64,000 nt of DNA from Rhodanobacter_A agri. Its GTDB lineage: Bacteria; Pseudomonadota; Gammaproteobacteria; Xanthomonadales; Rhodanobacteraceae. A model generated the notes under the pieces. It was not told the DNA's origin, made no database searches, and saw nothing but the letters and a program-made list of their open reading frames with translations. Position numbers and translations under genes: made by a program. This document shows, piece by piece, positions 1 through 8,414 of this stretch; the stretch's first letter is position 1; every line of letters starts with the position of its first letter. The stretch spans positions 434,001-498,000 of the forward strand of contig NZ_JADIKL010000001.1 in NCBI RefSeq assembly GCF_044904705.1, written 5' to 3'.

Positions 1-2442
1 GGCTGGTTCATCCGCCATGGCGACACGTACCGGCCCTGGGCCACCGAGGCCGATGCGGCGATCCGGGAGGGCCAGCTGTACAACGCGACCTGGCTGGCGG
101 ATGGCCGGCTTGCCGCGGGCACGCTGCGCGGCGGCCTGTTCCTGCTCGACGCCCAGGGCCATCTGCTGCGCACGCTGACACGCAGCAGCGGCCTGACCAC
201 CAACATGATGCTGGCGCAACTCCAGGATCGCCAAGGTGGCCTGTGGATCGCCGCCGGCAACGGCATCACCCGTATCGACATCGGCTCGCCGCTGACCCAT
301 TACGGCGAGCGCGCCGGGCTGCCTGGCGGCGTGCTGGCGCTGGAACGCCACGCCGGCACGCTTTACGCCGGCACTGCCGAGGGCCTGTACCGGCTGGTGG
401 ATGGCGCCAATGCCCATTTCGAACCGGTGCCGCGGGTGCCGGGGCAGATCTGGGGCTTCGCCGAGGTCGACGACCAGTTGCTGGTCGCCAGCAGCGACGG
501 CGTGTTCGCCGGCACCGACCGCAGCTTCCGGCAACTGCTCGATACCCGGCAGAACGCACGCTCGACCTCTGCCCTCGCGCTGCAGCGCTCCGCACGCAAC
601 CCAACGCGCGTGTTCGTGGGTTACCAGGACGGTATCGGCACGCTCCGCCGGGTCGGCCAGCGATGGATCGACGAGGGCCGCATCGCCGGCGTCCGCCAGG
701 AAGTACGCACGATCCGGCAGGACGCCGATGGCGGCCTGTGGCTGAGCCTGTGGGTTGGTGGCGCGATCCGCCTGGGCCTGCCGCTGGATTGGCAGGGCCC
801 GCGCGACCCGCAGTCGGTCAAGGTCGAGCGCTTCGGCGCCGACTCGGGATTGCCGGCGGAACAGAATGACCTGGTCACGGTCGACGGCCAGCTGCGCTTT
901 ATCACCGCACACGGCATCTACCGCTTCGACCGCAGCAGCGCCCGCTTCTCGCTCGATCCGGCGCTCGCAGAGCTGTTCCCTGACGGCCCGCAGCAGGTCG
1001 ACGTGTTGCACCAGGATCGCCGCGGCGATCTGTGGATGTACGCCGCCACCGACGCCGGCGGGTCGCGGGAGTCCGGCCACGCCACCTATACCGGCAAGGC
1101 TTGGCGGTGGCAGGCTACGCCGCTGCAACCGCTGGCCGGTATCGACATGTCCGCGTTTCTGGACGACGCCGATGGCACCGTATGGATCGGCGGCGACAAG
1201 GGCGTGTTCCGCTACCGCCCCATGCAAGCCGTACCAGCCGACGCAACCCTGCACACATTGCTGCGCATGGCGTCCGGACGGGACGCCCCCATGTTGTTCG
1301 CCAACCATCCCGCGACGGCCGACGCGCCGAAGATCCCCTACGCACAGAACACGATACGCTTCGAGTTCGCGCTGCCCAGCTACGACCACGCCGAAGCCAA
1401 CCGCTATCAGGTATGGCTGCAAGGCCTGGATCGTGGCTGGTCGCCATGGAGCGGCGACGCCTACCGCGACTACACCAACCTCCCGGAAGGCCGCTATCGC
1501 TTCCACGTGCGCGCCCGCAACGTGTACGGCCAGCAAAGCCAGGAGGCCACCTTCGATTTCCGCATCCTGCCGCCGTGGTATCGCACGGCCTGGGCCTGGC
1601 TGTTGTGGATCGCATCCGGCGCGCTGGCGCTGAGCCTGCTCATGCGCTGGCGCTCGGCAGCACTGCGCCGGCGCATGAGTGCGCTGACCTCGCTGGTGGC
1701 GCAGCGCACCGCCGAACTGGCGCGGGCCAACCAGGCGCTGCAACAGGCCAACGAGGCGCTGGCCCAGCAGATCATCACCGACCCGCTCACCGGCTTGAAG
1801 AACCGCCGTTACCTCAACGACCACATCGAGCACGATCTGGCCGCCGCCCGCCGGCACAACCGCGATCCGCAGGCATACAGCCCGGGCCACCCGCCGCACG
1901 CGCGGCTGCTGTTCCTGATGGTGGACATCGACCACTTCAAGGAGATCAACGACAGCTACGGCCACGCCACCGGCGACCGCGTGCTGCTGCAGTTCCGCGA
2001 CGTGCTGCTGTCGGTCACCCGCGAGTCCGACACGCCGGTGCGCAGGGGCGGCGAGGAATTCCTGATCCTGGCCCGGCACGCCCCGGCAGAGGCCGGGCCG
2101 CAGTTCGCGGAGCGCATCCGCGCGGCGGTGGCCGCCCATCGCTTCGATCCGGGCGACGGCCAGCGCCTGCGGCTGACCTGCTCGATCGGTTTCGCCAGCT
2201 ATCCGTTCTTCGCCAGCGCACCGGACCAGCTCCACTGGGAGCAAGTGGTGAACATCGCCGACGAGTGCCTGTACGCGGCCAAGCGCCGCGGCCGCAATGC
2301 CTGGGCAGGCGTGGTGCCGATGGCATCGCCGCCGGCAGGCAATACCCTCGATGCGCTCCGCGAGACGCTGGATGGCTTGCCCGAAGCGGGGCCGTTGCCT
2401 GTGCTCGCCTCCTGGGCCAGCACCGAACCGGCGGAGGCCTGA
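1..2442 (+). CDS. Membrane sensor diguanylate cyclase: propeller, Y_Y_Y and GGDEF domains (5' partial)
   Basis: The reading frame is open from base 1, so the start lies outside the window; 813 residues are visible. The first ~440 residues carry WxA/WIG-type blades typical of the two-component-regulator propeller. A Y_Y_Y-like domain follows at about 461-530, then one membrane segment (about 531-550), a short coiled coil, and a GGDEF domain (about 590-770). The active-site motif is GGEEF at residues 683-687, and an RESD sequence five residues before it fits the RxxD product-inhibition site. It should therefore make cyclic di-GMP in response to a periplasmic signal, with an intact active site and feedback inhibition. 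The stop is one base from the ATG of the next gene, an HD-GYP protein, which suggests co-transcription. The ligand is unknown. Confidence 0.9.
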   Translation, partial: GWFIRHGDTYRPWATEADAAIREGQLYNATWLADGRLAAGTLRGGLFLLDAQGHLLRTLTRSSGLTTNMMLAQLQDRQGGLWIAAGNGITRIDIGSPLTHYGERAGLPGGVLALERHAGTLYAGTAEGLYRLVDGANAHFEPVPRVPGQIWGFAEVDDQLLVASSDGVFAGTDRSFRQLLDTRQNARSTSALALQRSARNPTRVFVGYQDGIGTLRRVGQRWIDEGRIAGVRQEVRTIRQDADGGLWLSLWVGGAIRLGLPLDWQGPRDPQSVKVERFGADSGLPAEQNDLVTVDGQLRFITAHGIYRFDRSSARFSLDPALAELFPDGPQQVDVLHQDRRGDLWMYAATDAGGSRESGHATYTGKAWRWQATPLQPLAGIDMSAFLDDADGTVWIGGDKGVFRYRPMQAVPADATLHTLLRMASGRDAPMLFANHPATADAPKIPYAQNTIRFEFALPSYDHAEANRYQVWLQGLDRGWSPWSGDAYRDYTNLPEGRYRFHVRARNVYGQQSQEATFDFRILPPWYRTAWAWLLWIASGALALSLLMRWRSAALRRRMSALTSLVAQRTAELARANQALQQANEALAQQIITDPLTGLKNRRYLNDHIEHDLAAARRHNRDPQAYSPGHPPHARLLFLMVDIDHFKEINDSYGHATGDRVLLQFRDVLLSVTRESDTPVRRGGEEFLILARHAPAEAGPQFAERIRAAVAAHRFDPGDGQRLRLTCSIGFASYPFFASAPDQLHWEQVVNIADECLYAAKRRGRNAWAGVVPMASPPAGNTLDALRETLDGLPEAGPLPVLASWASTEPAEA

Positions 2443-2443
2443 G

Positions 2444-3571
2444 ATGCCGCGGCGCCCGATCGATGCGACCGAACTGATCATCGGCCGGCCCATGCGCTTC
2501 AACGCGTACGACGCGCGGGGCAACCTGCTGCTGTGCCTCGGCCAGGTGATCGGCAGCGCGGCGCAACGGGAGATGCTGTTGCAGCACGGGCTGTTCTACG
2601 GCTCCGAAGAGGAATGCCGCGGCCCGCTGCCACCCCTGCTGGCGGTGCCGGCGCCATCGCCGCTGGCGCGGCTGCTGCGCGCGCGCCGGCAATTGCAGGC
2701 CTTGCTGACCGACCCGGCGCCGGCGGATTTCCCGACGGCATTGGCGGGCATCGCCGAACACGTGCGCGAAGCCTGCCGGGTCAACCCCGACCTGGCATTG
2801 GCCAGCATCATGCTTTGCACCGGTGGCCAGCACAGCTGCCGCCACGCGGTAAATGTCGCGATCGCCTGCCAGCTCACCGGCACGGCGCTGGCGCTGGATG
2901 CCGCCGAGCTTGCGGCCACCGTTTCCGCCGCGCTGACGATGAACATCGGCATGTCCGACCTGCACGACGAACTGCTCGCCTGCGAAGGCCCGTTGTCCGA
3001 TGCACAGCACGCGGCGGTGCGCGCACATTGCGAGGACGGCGTGGCGCGCCTGCGCGAGCTCGGTATCGCTTGCACCACCTGGCTGGACGCTGTGCGCGAC
3101 CATCACGAGCGCGCCGACGGCAGCGGCTACCCCGTTGGCAAGCGCAACGAGGAGGTCGGTCGGCCGGCACGCCTGCTGGCTTTGGCGGATATCTATTGCG
3201 CGCGTATCTCCGGCCGCAGCTACCGGTCGCGGCTGCAGCCGACGCAGGCGCTTCGCTGGCTGTTCCTCAACGAGGGCGCGGCGCTGGACGAAAACATGGC
3301 CAGGGTGTTCATCAAGACGCTGGGCATCTACCCGCCCGGCGCCGGGGTGCGCCTGCGCAACGGCTCGCTCGCGGTAGTGATCCAGCGCCGGCCTGCCGGC
3401 CACCAGCCTGTCGTGGCGTCACTCACCACGCACGACGGCTTGCGCCTGCGCTCGCCGATCCGGCGACCTGGCGACGTGGAAGCACATGCCATTGCCGAGG
3501 TAGTGGACCTGCCGGCGCAAGGCATCGAAGTCAGCATGGAAGCGCTATGGGGGATCGACGCCGAGGACTGA
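2444..3571 (+). CDS. HD-GYP domain protein with a degenerate HD dyad
   Basis: 375 residues, starting at the ATG one base after the diguanylate cyclase stop. The HD-GYP core covers about residues 110-290. The GYP half is intact: HHERADGSGYP has H220-H221 and GYP at 228-230, followed by LALADIYCARISGRSYR. The HD half is not: where active members read ALLHDIGK this protein reads ALTMNIGM, so HD is replaced by M166-N167. HD-GYP proteins normally hydrolyse cyclic di-GMP with a two- or three-metal centre that uses the HD pair. Loss of the pair suggests an inactive or altered enzyme, perhaps a cyclic di-GMP receptor paired with the upstream synthase. That role is inference; the family assignment is firm. 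Confidence 0.85.
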   Translation: MPRRPIDATELIIGRPMRFNAYDARGNLLLCLGQVIGSAAQREMLLQHGLFYGSEEECRGPLPPLLAVPAPSPLARLLRARRQLQALLTDPAPADFPTALAGIAEHVREACRVNPDLALASIMLCTGGQHSCRHAVNVAIACQLTGTALALDAAELAATVSAALTMNIGMSDLHDELLACEGPLSDAQHAAVRAHCEDGVARLRELGIACTTWLDAVRDHHERADGSGYPVGKRNEEVGRPARLLALADIYCARISGRSYRSRLQPTQALRWLFLNEGAALDENMARVFIKTLGIYPPGAGVRLRNGSLAVVIQRRPAGHQPVVASLTTHDGLRLRSPIRRPGDVEAHAIAEVVDLPAQGIEVSMEALWGIDAED

Positions 3572-3596
3572 TGCCGCGCCGCGCGAGCTGGCATCG

Positions 3597-6227
3597 TCAG
3601 GCAACCTGCCCCAGCCGCGCCCGCAGCGCCTGCAACAGCCGCTGCTGCTGCGCTTCGTCCAGCGGCGCATCGTGCCGGTCGGTGAGCTGGAAGAAATCCT
3701 CCACGCGCTCGCCGAACGTGGCGATGCGCGCATCGTGCACGCGCACCGTACAGGCCACCAGCACCTGTGCTACCGCTGCCAGCAAGCCGGGGCGGTCGCT
3801 GCACACCAGCGCCATGCGGGTGCGCCCGTCGACTTGCCGGAAGTCGATCCGCGGCGGCATCTGGAAATGCTTGAGCTGGCGCGACATGTTGCGCCGTGGC
3901 GGCAGGATCTGGCCGCCCTGCGCCAGCGCGCGCTGCATGCGTTGGCGCAGTTCCTCCGCGCGCGCCGCGCTGGCCGGCTGCTGGCCGTCCGCCTCCAGCA
4001 GCAGGAAGGTGTCCATCGCCATGCCGGCGTTGGAACCGAGGATGCGCGCCTCCACCACCGAGAAGTGCAGCCGGTCCAGCATCGCGGTGACGCTGGCGAA
4101 CAAGCCGTCTCGGTCGGGCGTACAGACGAACAACTCGGTGCTGCCGCGCACCGAGAGCGGATGCACGGCGACCAGCGGCCACACCCCGTCCGCGCGGATG
4201 ATGGCCGCGGTCTGCCAGGCGATCTGCTCGGGGCGGTGGCGCAGGAAACTGGACTCGGGAAACGCGCGCCACGCCCGTTCGACCACTGCCGCATCGATGC
4301 CTTCCGCCTGCAGCAGGACCAGCGCCTGCGCACGGCACGCCTCCAGGCGCGCCGCGGCATCGCGTACCGGCTGCGTATCGCTGTGCAGCGCATGGCGGGT
4401 GGCTGCGTAGAGATCGGCCAGCAGGCGATCCTTCCAGCCATTCCACAATTTCGGACTGGTGCCGATGATGTCGGCCACGGTGAGCAGGTAGAGCCGGCCG
4501 AGCCGCTCGCGGTCGCCCACGACATCGGCGAAACGCTGCACCACCTCGGGATCGGTGATGTCCTGACGCTGCGCGGTGGTGCTCATCAAGAGGTGCCAGC
4601 GCACCAGCCAGGCCACTTGCTCCCCGTCGGCCGCCGGCAAGCCCAGCTTGGCGCAGAACGCGCGCGCGTCGTTTTCGCCCAGCACCGAATGGTCGCCGCC
4701 ACGGCCCTTGGCGATGTCGTGGAACAGCCCGGCCAGCAGCATCAACTCCGGCTGGTCCAGCGTGGGCCAGAGTTCGCAGGCGACAGGGAACTCGGCGCGT
4801 GCCGCGGGATCGGCGAAGCGCGCCAATTGGCGCAGCACGCGCAGCGTGTGCTCGTCGACCGTGTAGACATGGAACAAGTCGTACTGCATGCGCCCGAACA
4901 CCTGACCGAACGCGGGCAGGATCGCGGCAAGCAGGCCGTGCCGGTTCATCCGCCACAATGCGTCCACCGCCGGCGCGCCGCGTCGCAGCAGGCGCAGGAA
5001 CGCAGCCAGCACTTCGGGATCGCCGGCCAGCTTGCCGTCGTGCTGCGCGGTGGCCTGGTGGATGCGGCGCATGGTGTCGGCGGTGAAGCCGATCAGGCCC
5101 GGCTCGTCCAGTCGTGCGATGAAGATTTCCACCAGCGTCGCCGGGCGGCGCGCGAACAACTCGGGATCGCGCACGGCCAGTCGCGTGCCGTAACGCACGA
5201 AATCCTCGCCCACCGGCTTCGCCTCGCCGGGCGGCTCCAGCAGTTCGACGAAGCGTTCGGCGATCTGCACGCCCAGCCGCTCGACCTGGCTGGCCGCGCG
5301 GTAATAGCCCTGCATGAACTGCTCGACGCCGAGATTCTTCTCGTGCTCGTCCTCGAAACCCAGCCGCATGGCCAGCGCGCGCTGGTAGTCGAACAGCAGG
5401 CGCTCCTCCGGCCGCCCTGCTTCCAGGTGCAGCGCCCAACGGTAACGGCGCAGCGTGGCTTCGGCTTCGCAGAGGCTGGCACGCTCGGCAGGATCGAGCA
5501 GACCAGCGTCCTGCATCGCCTCGAAGCCGCCGGCGTGCGCCAGGCGGCGCCCCAGCCAGCGCAGCGAATCGAGCGTGCGCAAGCCACCGGGGCCGTCCTT
5601 GAGGTTGGGTTCGAGATTGCTGGCGGTGTCGTCGTAGCGCGCATGGCGTGCGTCGCGCTCGGCCAGCCGCGCGGCGAGGTAGTCGCGCGGCGGCCACAAT
5701 GCCGGGTCTTCCACGATGGCGCGCAGCGCCGTCTCCAGCGTCGCATCGCCGGCCAGTCGCCGCGCATCGAGCAGGCTGGTGAACACGCTGGCGTCCGCGG
5801 CGGCGAGCGCACGGCACTGCGCCGGCTCGCGCACTGCGTGCCCCACCTTGAGGCCCACGTCCCACAGCGTGGCGAAGCACTGCTCCAGCGCGCGCAGGCG
5901 CGCCGGCTCGGGCTGTTCGTCCAGCACCAGCAGGTCCACATCGGAATGCGGGAACAGCAGGCCGCGCCCGAAACCACCCACCGCGAACAGCGCCGCGCCG
6001 CTCACGTCGCCCAGGCAGGCCGTCCACACGTGCACCACGATGCGCGCCACCGCCTCGCCGCGCCGGCGCGCCAGCGCGCTGACGTCCGCACCATCGCGAA
6101 ACGCGGCGGCCAGTGCGCGATCCACGTCGCCCAGCAGCTGTCGCAGCGCGCGCCGCGCGTCGGCCGACACGCCCGAACGCGGCACGGCCGGCGGCAGGCG
6201 TGGCAGGGGAGGAAGCGCAACGCTCAT
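3597..6227 (-). CDS. glnD: [Protein-PII] uridylyltransferase / uridylyl-removing enzyme
   Basis: 876 residues, close to the family's usual length. GlnD senses glutamine and adds UMP to, or removes it from, PII proteins, thereby setting glutamine synthetase activity. The nucleotidyltransferase motif GGFGRGLLFPHSDVD lies at residues 84-98, with D96 and D98 as metal ligands. The HD domain motif LFHDIAKGRGGDHS sits near residue 500 and is responsible for deuridylylation. Two ACT domains (about 690-760 and 800-870) provide glutamine sensing. The gene lies downstream of map on the same strand, separated by a family-B palindromic repeat, an arrangement close to the map/glnD neighbourhood of E. coli. 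Confidence 0.97.
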   Translation of the reverse strand: MSVALPPLPRLPPAVPRSGVSADARRALRQLLGDVDRALAAAFRDGADVSALARRRGEAVARIVVHVWTACLGDVSGAALFAVGGFGRGLLFPHSDVDLLVLDEQPEPARLRALEQCFATLWDVGLKVGHAVREPAQCRALAAADASVFTSLLDARRLAGDATLETALRAIVEDPALWPPRDYLAARLAERDARHARYDDTASNLEPNLKDGPGGLRTLDSLRWLGRRLAHAGGFEAMQDAGLLDPAERASLCEAEATLRRYRWALHLEAGRPEERLLFDYQRALAMRLGFEDEHEKNLGVEQFMQGYYRAASQVERLGVQIAERFVELLEPPGEAKPVGEDFVRYGTRLAVRDPELFARRPATLVEIFIARLDEPGLIGFTADTMRRIHQATAQHDGKLAGDPEVLAAFLRLLRRGAPAVDALWRMNRHGLLAAILPAFGQVFGRMQYDLFHVYTVDEHTLRVLRQLARFADPAARAEFPVACELWPTLDQPELMLLAGLFHDIAKGRGGDHSVLGENDARAFCAKLGLPAADGEQVAWLVRWHLLMSTTAQRQDITDPEVVQRFADVVGDRERLGRLYLLTVADIIGTSPKLWNGWKDRLLADLYAATRHALHSDTQPVRDAAARLEACRAQALVLLQAEGIDAAVVERAWRAFPESSFLRHRPEQIAWQTAAIIRADGVWPLVAVHPLSVRGSTELFVCTPDRDGLFASVTAMLDRLHFSVVEARILGSNAGMAMDTFLLLEADGQQPASAARAEELRQRMQRALAQGGQILPPRRNMSRQLKHFQMPPRIDFRQVDGRTRMALVCSDRPGLLAAVAQVLVACTVRVHDARIATFGERVEDFFQLTDRHDAPLDEAQQQRLLQALRARLGQVA

Positions 6228-6285
6228 CAGCGGGATTCGGTGCGGCGGGAAGGAGCTGTCAGTCTGCCACGCCGCCCGACCTTAT

Positions 6286-6355
6286 CTGCAGAAACACACT
6301 CTGTGTGCGATGGCCTTTCGCTCTGGAACCCATCGCGCACAGGGCGCGTCCTACG
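6286..6355. repeat. Family-B intergenic palindromic repeat (REP-like)
   Basis: An imperfect inverted repeat of about 70 bp. Its right arm reads, on the minus strand, GTAGGACGCGCCCTGTGCGC, and the left arm is a degraded copy. Related copies are at 26232-26311 and 54297-54377. The conserved GTAG contributes the TAG stop codon of map (6351-6353). Such elements are usually mobilised by RAYT-type transposases; none is seen in this window. Confidence 0.7.
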
Positions 6356-7115
6356 CATCCGGCCAGGGCGTGAGGATCTCGAAGCCATCGGCGGTCACCG
6401 CGATGGTGTGCTCCCACTGTGCGGAGAGCGAGTGGTCCTTGGTGACCACGGTCCAGCCGTCGGGCAGTTGCTTGGTGTGCGGCTTGCCGGCATTGATCAT
6501 CGGCTCGACGGTGAAGGTCATGCCTTCCTTCAGCTCCACACCGGTGCCGGGCTTGCCGTAGTGCAGCACCTGCGGCTCGTCGTGGTAGACCTTGCCGATG
6601 CCGTGACCGCAGTACTCGCGCACCACGGAAAAACCCGCCGCCTCGGCATGTTGCTGGATCGCATGACCCACATCACCCAGGGTGGCGCCGGGGCGCACTG
6701 CGCGGATGCCGCGCATCATCGCCTCGTGGGTGGTCTCGACCAGCCGCTTGGCCAGCACCGAGGGGGTGCCCACGAAGTACATGCGGCTGGTGTCGCCGTG
6801 CCAGCCGTCCTTGATGACGGTGACGTCGAGGTTGACGATGTCGCCGTCCTTCAGCACCTTGCCGGGGCTGGGGATGCCGTGGCAGATCACGTGGTTGACC
6901 GAGGTGCACAAGGTCTTCGGAAAGCCGTGGTAGCCCACGTTGGCCGGAATCGCCTTCTGCACATTGACGATGTGCTCCCAGGCCAGCCGGTCCAGCTCCT
7001 CGGTGGTGACGCCGGGCTTGACGTGTTCCTTGAGCATGGCCAGCACCTCGGCGGCCAGCTGGCCGGCCACGCGCATGCCTTCGAGGTCCTGGGGGGATTT
7101 CAGTGTGATTGCCAT
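6351..7115 (-). CDS. map: Type I methionine aminopeptidase
   Basis: 254 residues. The enzyme removes the initiator methionine from nascent proteins in the cytoplasm. All five metal ligands are present at the same numbering as the E. coli enzyme: D97 (VNLDVTV), D108 (HGDTS), H171 (GHGIGK), E204 (TVEPMI) and E235 (AQWEHT); the substrate-side H79 (CHGIPS) is also present. The gene is divergent from rpsB-tsf, the classical map/rpsB/tsf neighbourhood. The TAG stop falls inside a family-B palindromic repeat, so the last codons sit at the repeat border. Confidence 0.98.
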   Translation of the reverse strand: MAITLKSPQDLEGMRVAGQLAAEVLAMLKEHVKPGVTTEELDRLAWEHIVNVQKAIPANVGYHGFPKTLCTSVNHVICHGIPSPGKVLKDGDIVNLDVTVIKDGWHGDTSRMYFVGTPSVLAKRLVETTHEAMMRGIRAVRPGATLGDVGHAIQQHAEAAGFSVVREYCGHGIGKVYHDEPQVLHYGKPGTGVELKEGMTFTVEPMINAGKPHTKQLPDGWTVVTKDHSLSAQWEHTIAVTADGFEILTPWPDA

Positions 7116-7173
7116 AATGGAAGCTCAGATGGCGACGCCAGCCCTGCCAATCAATACAGCATCCGCAGGCAAC

Positions 7174-7203
7174 TTGCCGCCGCGCCGGCGTACCGGCTAT
7201 AAT
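7174..7203 (+). promoter_or_regulatory. Sigma70 promoter of rpsB-tsf
   Basis: A TTGCCG -35 (7174-7179) and a consensus TATAAT -10 (7198-7203) are separated by 18 bp. Transcription would begin near 7210 and give a leader of about 230 nt before rpsB. The strong match fits a ribosomal protein operon. Confidence 0.8.
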
Positions 7204-7441
7204 CTCGCAGTTTTGCAGACCGTCGTCGACTCGTTCGACAGGCGCGCACCGCAAGGCGAAACGGGATTGTAACCGCGCCGCGGTACAAGCCCAAACCAAC
7301 GCCACACACGCATCGGCACCGCCTTCGGGGTGCCGCAGCCGTCTCCGCCACACAAGGAGGCCCTGCGGTCGAAGCCGGGGATGCGTGGAGGTCCCAACCC
7401 CCCGGGCCACACCAAAAAGGCCCAATGCAAGGAGTTACACC
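7204..7441 (+). promoter_or_regulatory. rpsB 5' leader with a stable hairpin
   Basis: This 238-base untranslated stretch lies between the promoter and the rpsB ATG. It contains a perfect 7-bp stem, CGGCACC/GGTGCCG at 7314-7335, with an 8-nt loop, and ends in AAGGAG 8 bases before the start. In E. coli and other gammaproteobacteria the rpsB leader is the target of autogenous repression by S2, so the same role is plausible here; it is not shown by the sequence alone. Confidence 0.5.
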
Positions 7442-8317
7442 ATGGCTCAAGTCACCATGCGCGAAATGCTCGAAGCCGGCGTGCATTTCGGTCACCAGAC
7501 CCGTTACTGGAATCCGAAGATGGCGCCGTACATCTTCGGTGCCCGCGGCAAGATCCACATCATCAACCTCGAAAAGACCCTGCCGCTGTTCACCGACGCG
7601 ATGAACTTCCTGTCGGGTCTGGCGCAGAAGCGCGGCACCATCCTGTTCGTGGGCACCAAGCGCTCCGCCCGCGAGGCGCTGATCGACGAGGCCAGCCGCG
7701 CCGGCATGCCCTTCGTCACCGCGCGCTGGCTGGGCGGCATGCTCACCAACTTCCGCACCGTGAAGCAGTCGGTGGGTCGCCTGAAGGAGCTGGAAGCCGC
7801 TGAGACCGACGGCAGCTTCGAGAAGCTGGTCAAGCACGAAGTGCTGGCTCTGCGCCGCGAGCGCGAGAAGCTGGAGAACTCGCTGGGCGGCATCAAGAAC
7901 ATGAACCGCCTGCCCGACGCGCTGTTCGTGATCGACATCGGCCACGAAGACATCGCCGTGCAGGAAGCCCGCAAGCTGGGCATCCCGGTGGTGGCGGTGG
8001 TCGACACCAACTACAACCCGGAGCTGGTGGACTACGCGATCCCGGGCAACGACGACGCGATCCGCGCGATCCAGCTGTACGCCCGCGCTGCCGCCGACTC
8101 GATCCTGGAAGGCAAGGCTGCCGCGCCGGCCGCCGCCCAGGGCGACGCCGATGAGTTCGTCGAGCTGGACGAGGAAGGCAACCCGGTCGCCAAGGCCGAG
8201 CGCAGCGAGCGCAAGCCGTCCGCACCGCGCCGCGACGCCGCCCCCCGCAAGGGCAATGGCGCGCCGCGCCGCGAGGGTGGCCGCGACGGCGCCCGCGCCC
8301 CGCGCGACGCCAAGTAA
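7442..8317 (+). CDS. rpsB: 30S ribosomal protein S2
   Basis: 291 residues, against about 241 in E. coli. S2 is a late-assembling protein of the small ribosomal subunit. The N-terminus MAQVTMREMLEAGVHFGHQT and the motif GTKRSAREAL are typical. The ATG is preceded by AAGGAG at good spacing, which sets the start over the longer upstream frame. From about residue 235 the protein carries an extra tail of roughly 55 residues, first acidic and then rich in Arg, Ala and Pro, predicted to be disordered. First gene of the rpsB-tsf operon. Confidence 0.98.
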   Translation: MAQVTMREMLEAGVHFGHQTRYWNPKMAPYIFGARGKIHIINLEKTLPLFTDAMNFLSGLAQKRGTILFVGTKRSAREALIDEASRAGMPFVTARWLGGMLTNFRTVKQSVGRLKELEAAETDGSFEKLVKHEVLALRREREKLENSLGGIKNMNRLPDALFVIDIGHEDIAVQEARKLGIPVVAVVDTNYNPELVDYAIPGNDDAIRAIQLYARAAADSILEGKAAAPAAAQGDADEFVELDEEGNPVAKAERSERKPSAPRRDAAPRKGNGAPRREGGRDGARAPRDAK

Positions 8318-8323
8318 GCCGGT

Positions 8324-8345
8324 CGGCGGCGGGTAACCGCCGCCG
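8324..8345 (+). promoter_or_regulatory. rpsB-tsf intercistronic hairpin
   Basis: A perfect 9-bp stem CGGCGGCGG/CCGCCGCCG closed by a GTAA (GNRA-type) tetraloop, 7 bases after the rpsB stop. There is no T-tract, so it is more likely an RNA-stability or partial-attenuation element between rpsB and tsf than a full terminator. Confidence 0.55.
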
Positions 8346-8414
8346 GCATCGACAAGCCATACCGGCGTCGTGGCGCATGCCGTCACGATGCCTCCAAGCA
8401 TGCGAGGAATACCG

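Noticed and set aside
3672..7202. A 1176-codon open frame on the plus strand opposite glnD and map
   Set aside because: It is antisense to two firmly identified genes, has a low-complexity His/Gln/Arg/Ala composition typical of shadow frames in high-GC DNA, and no RBS or domain.
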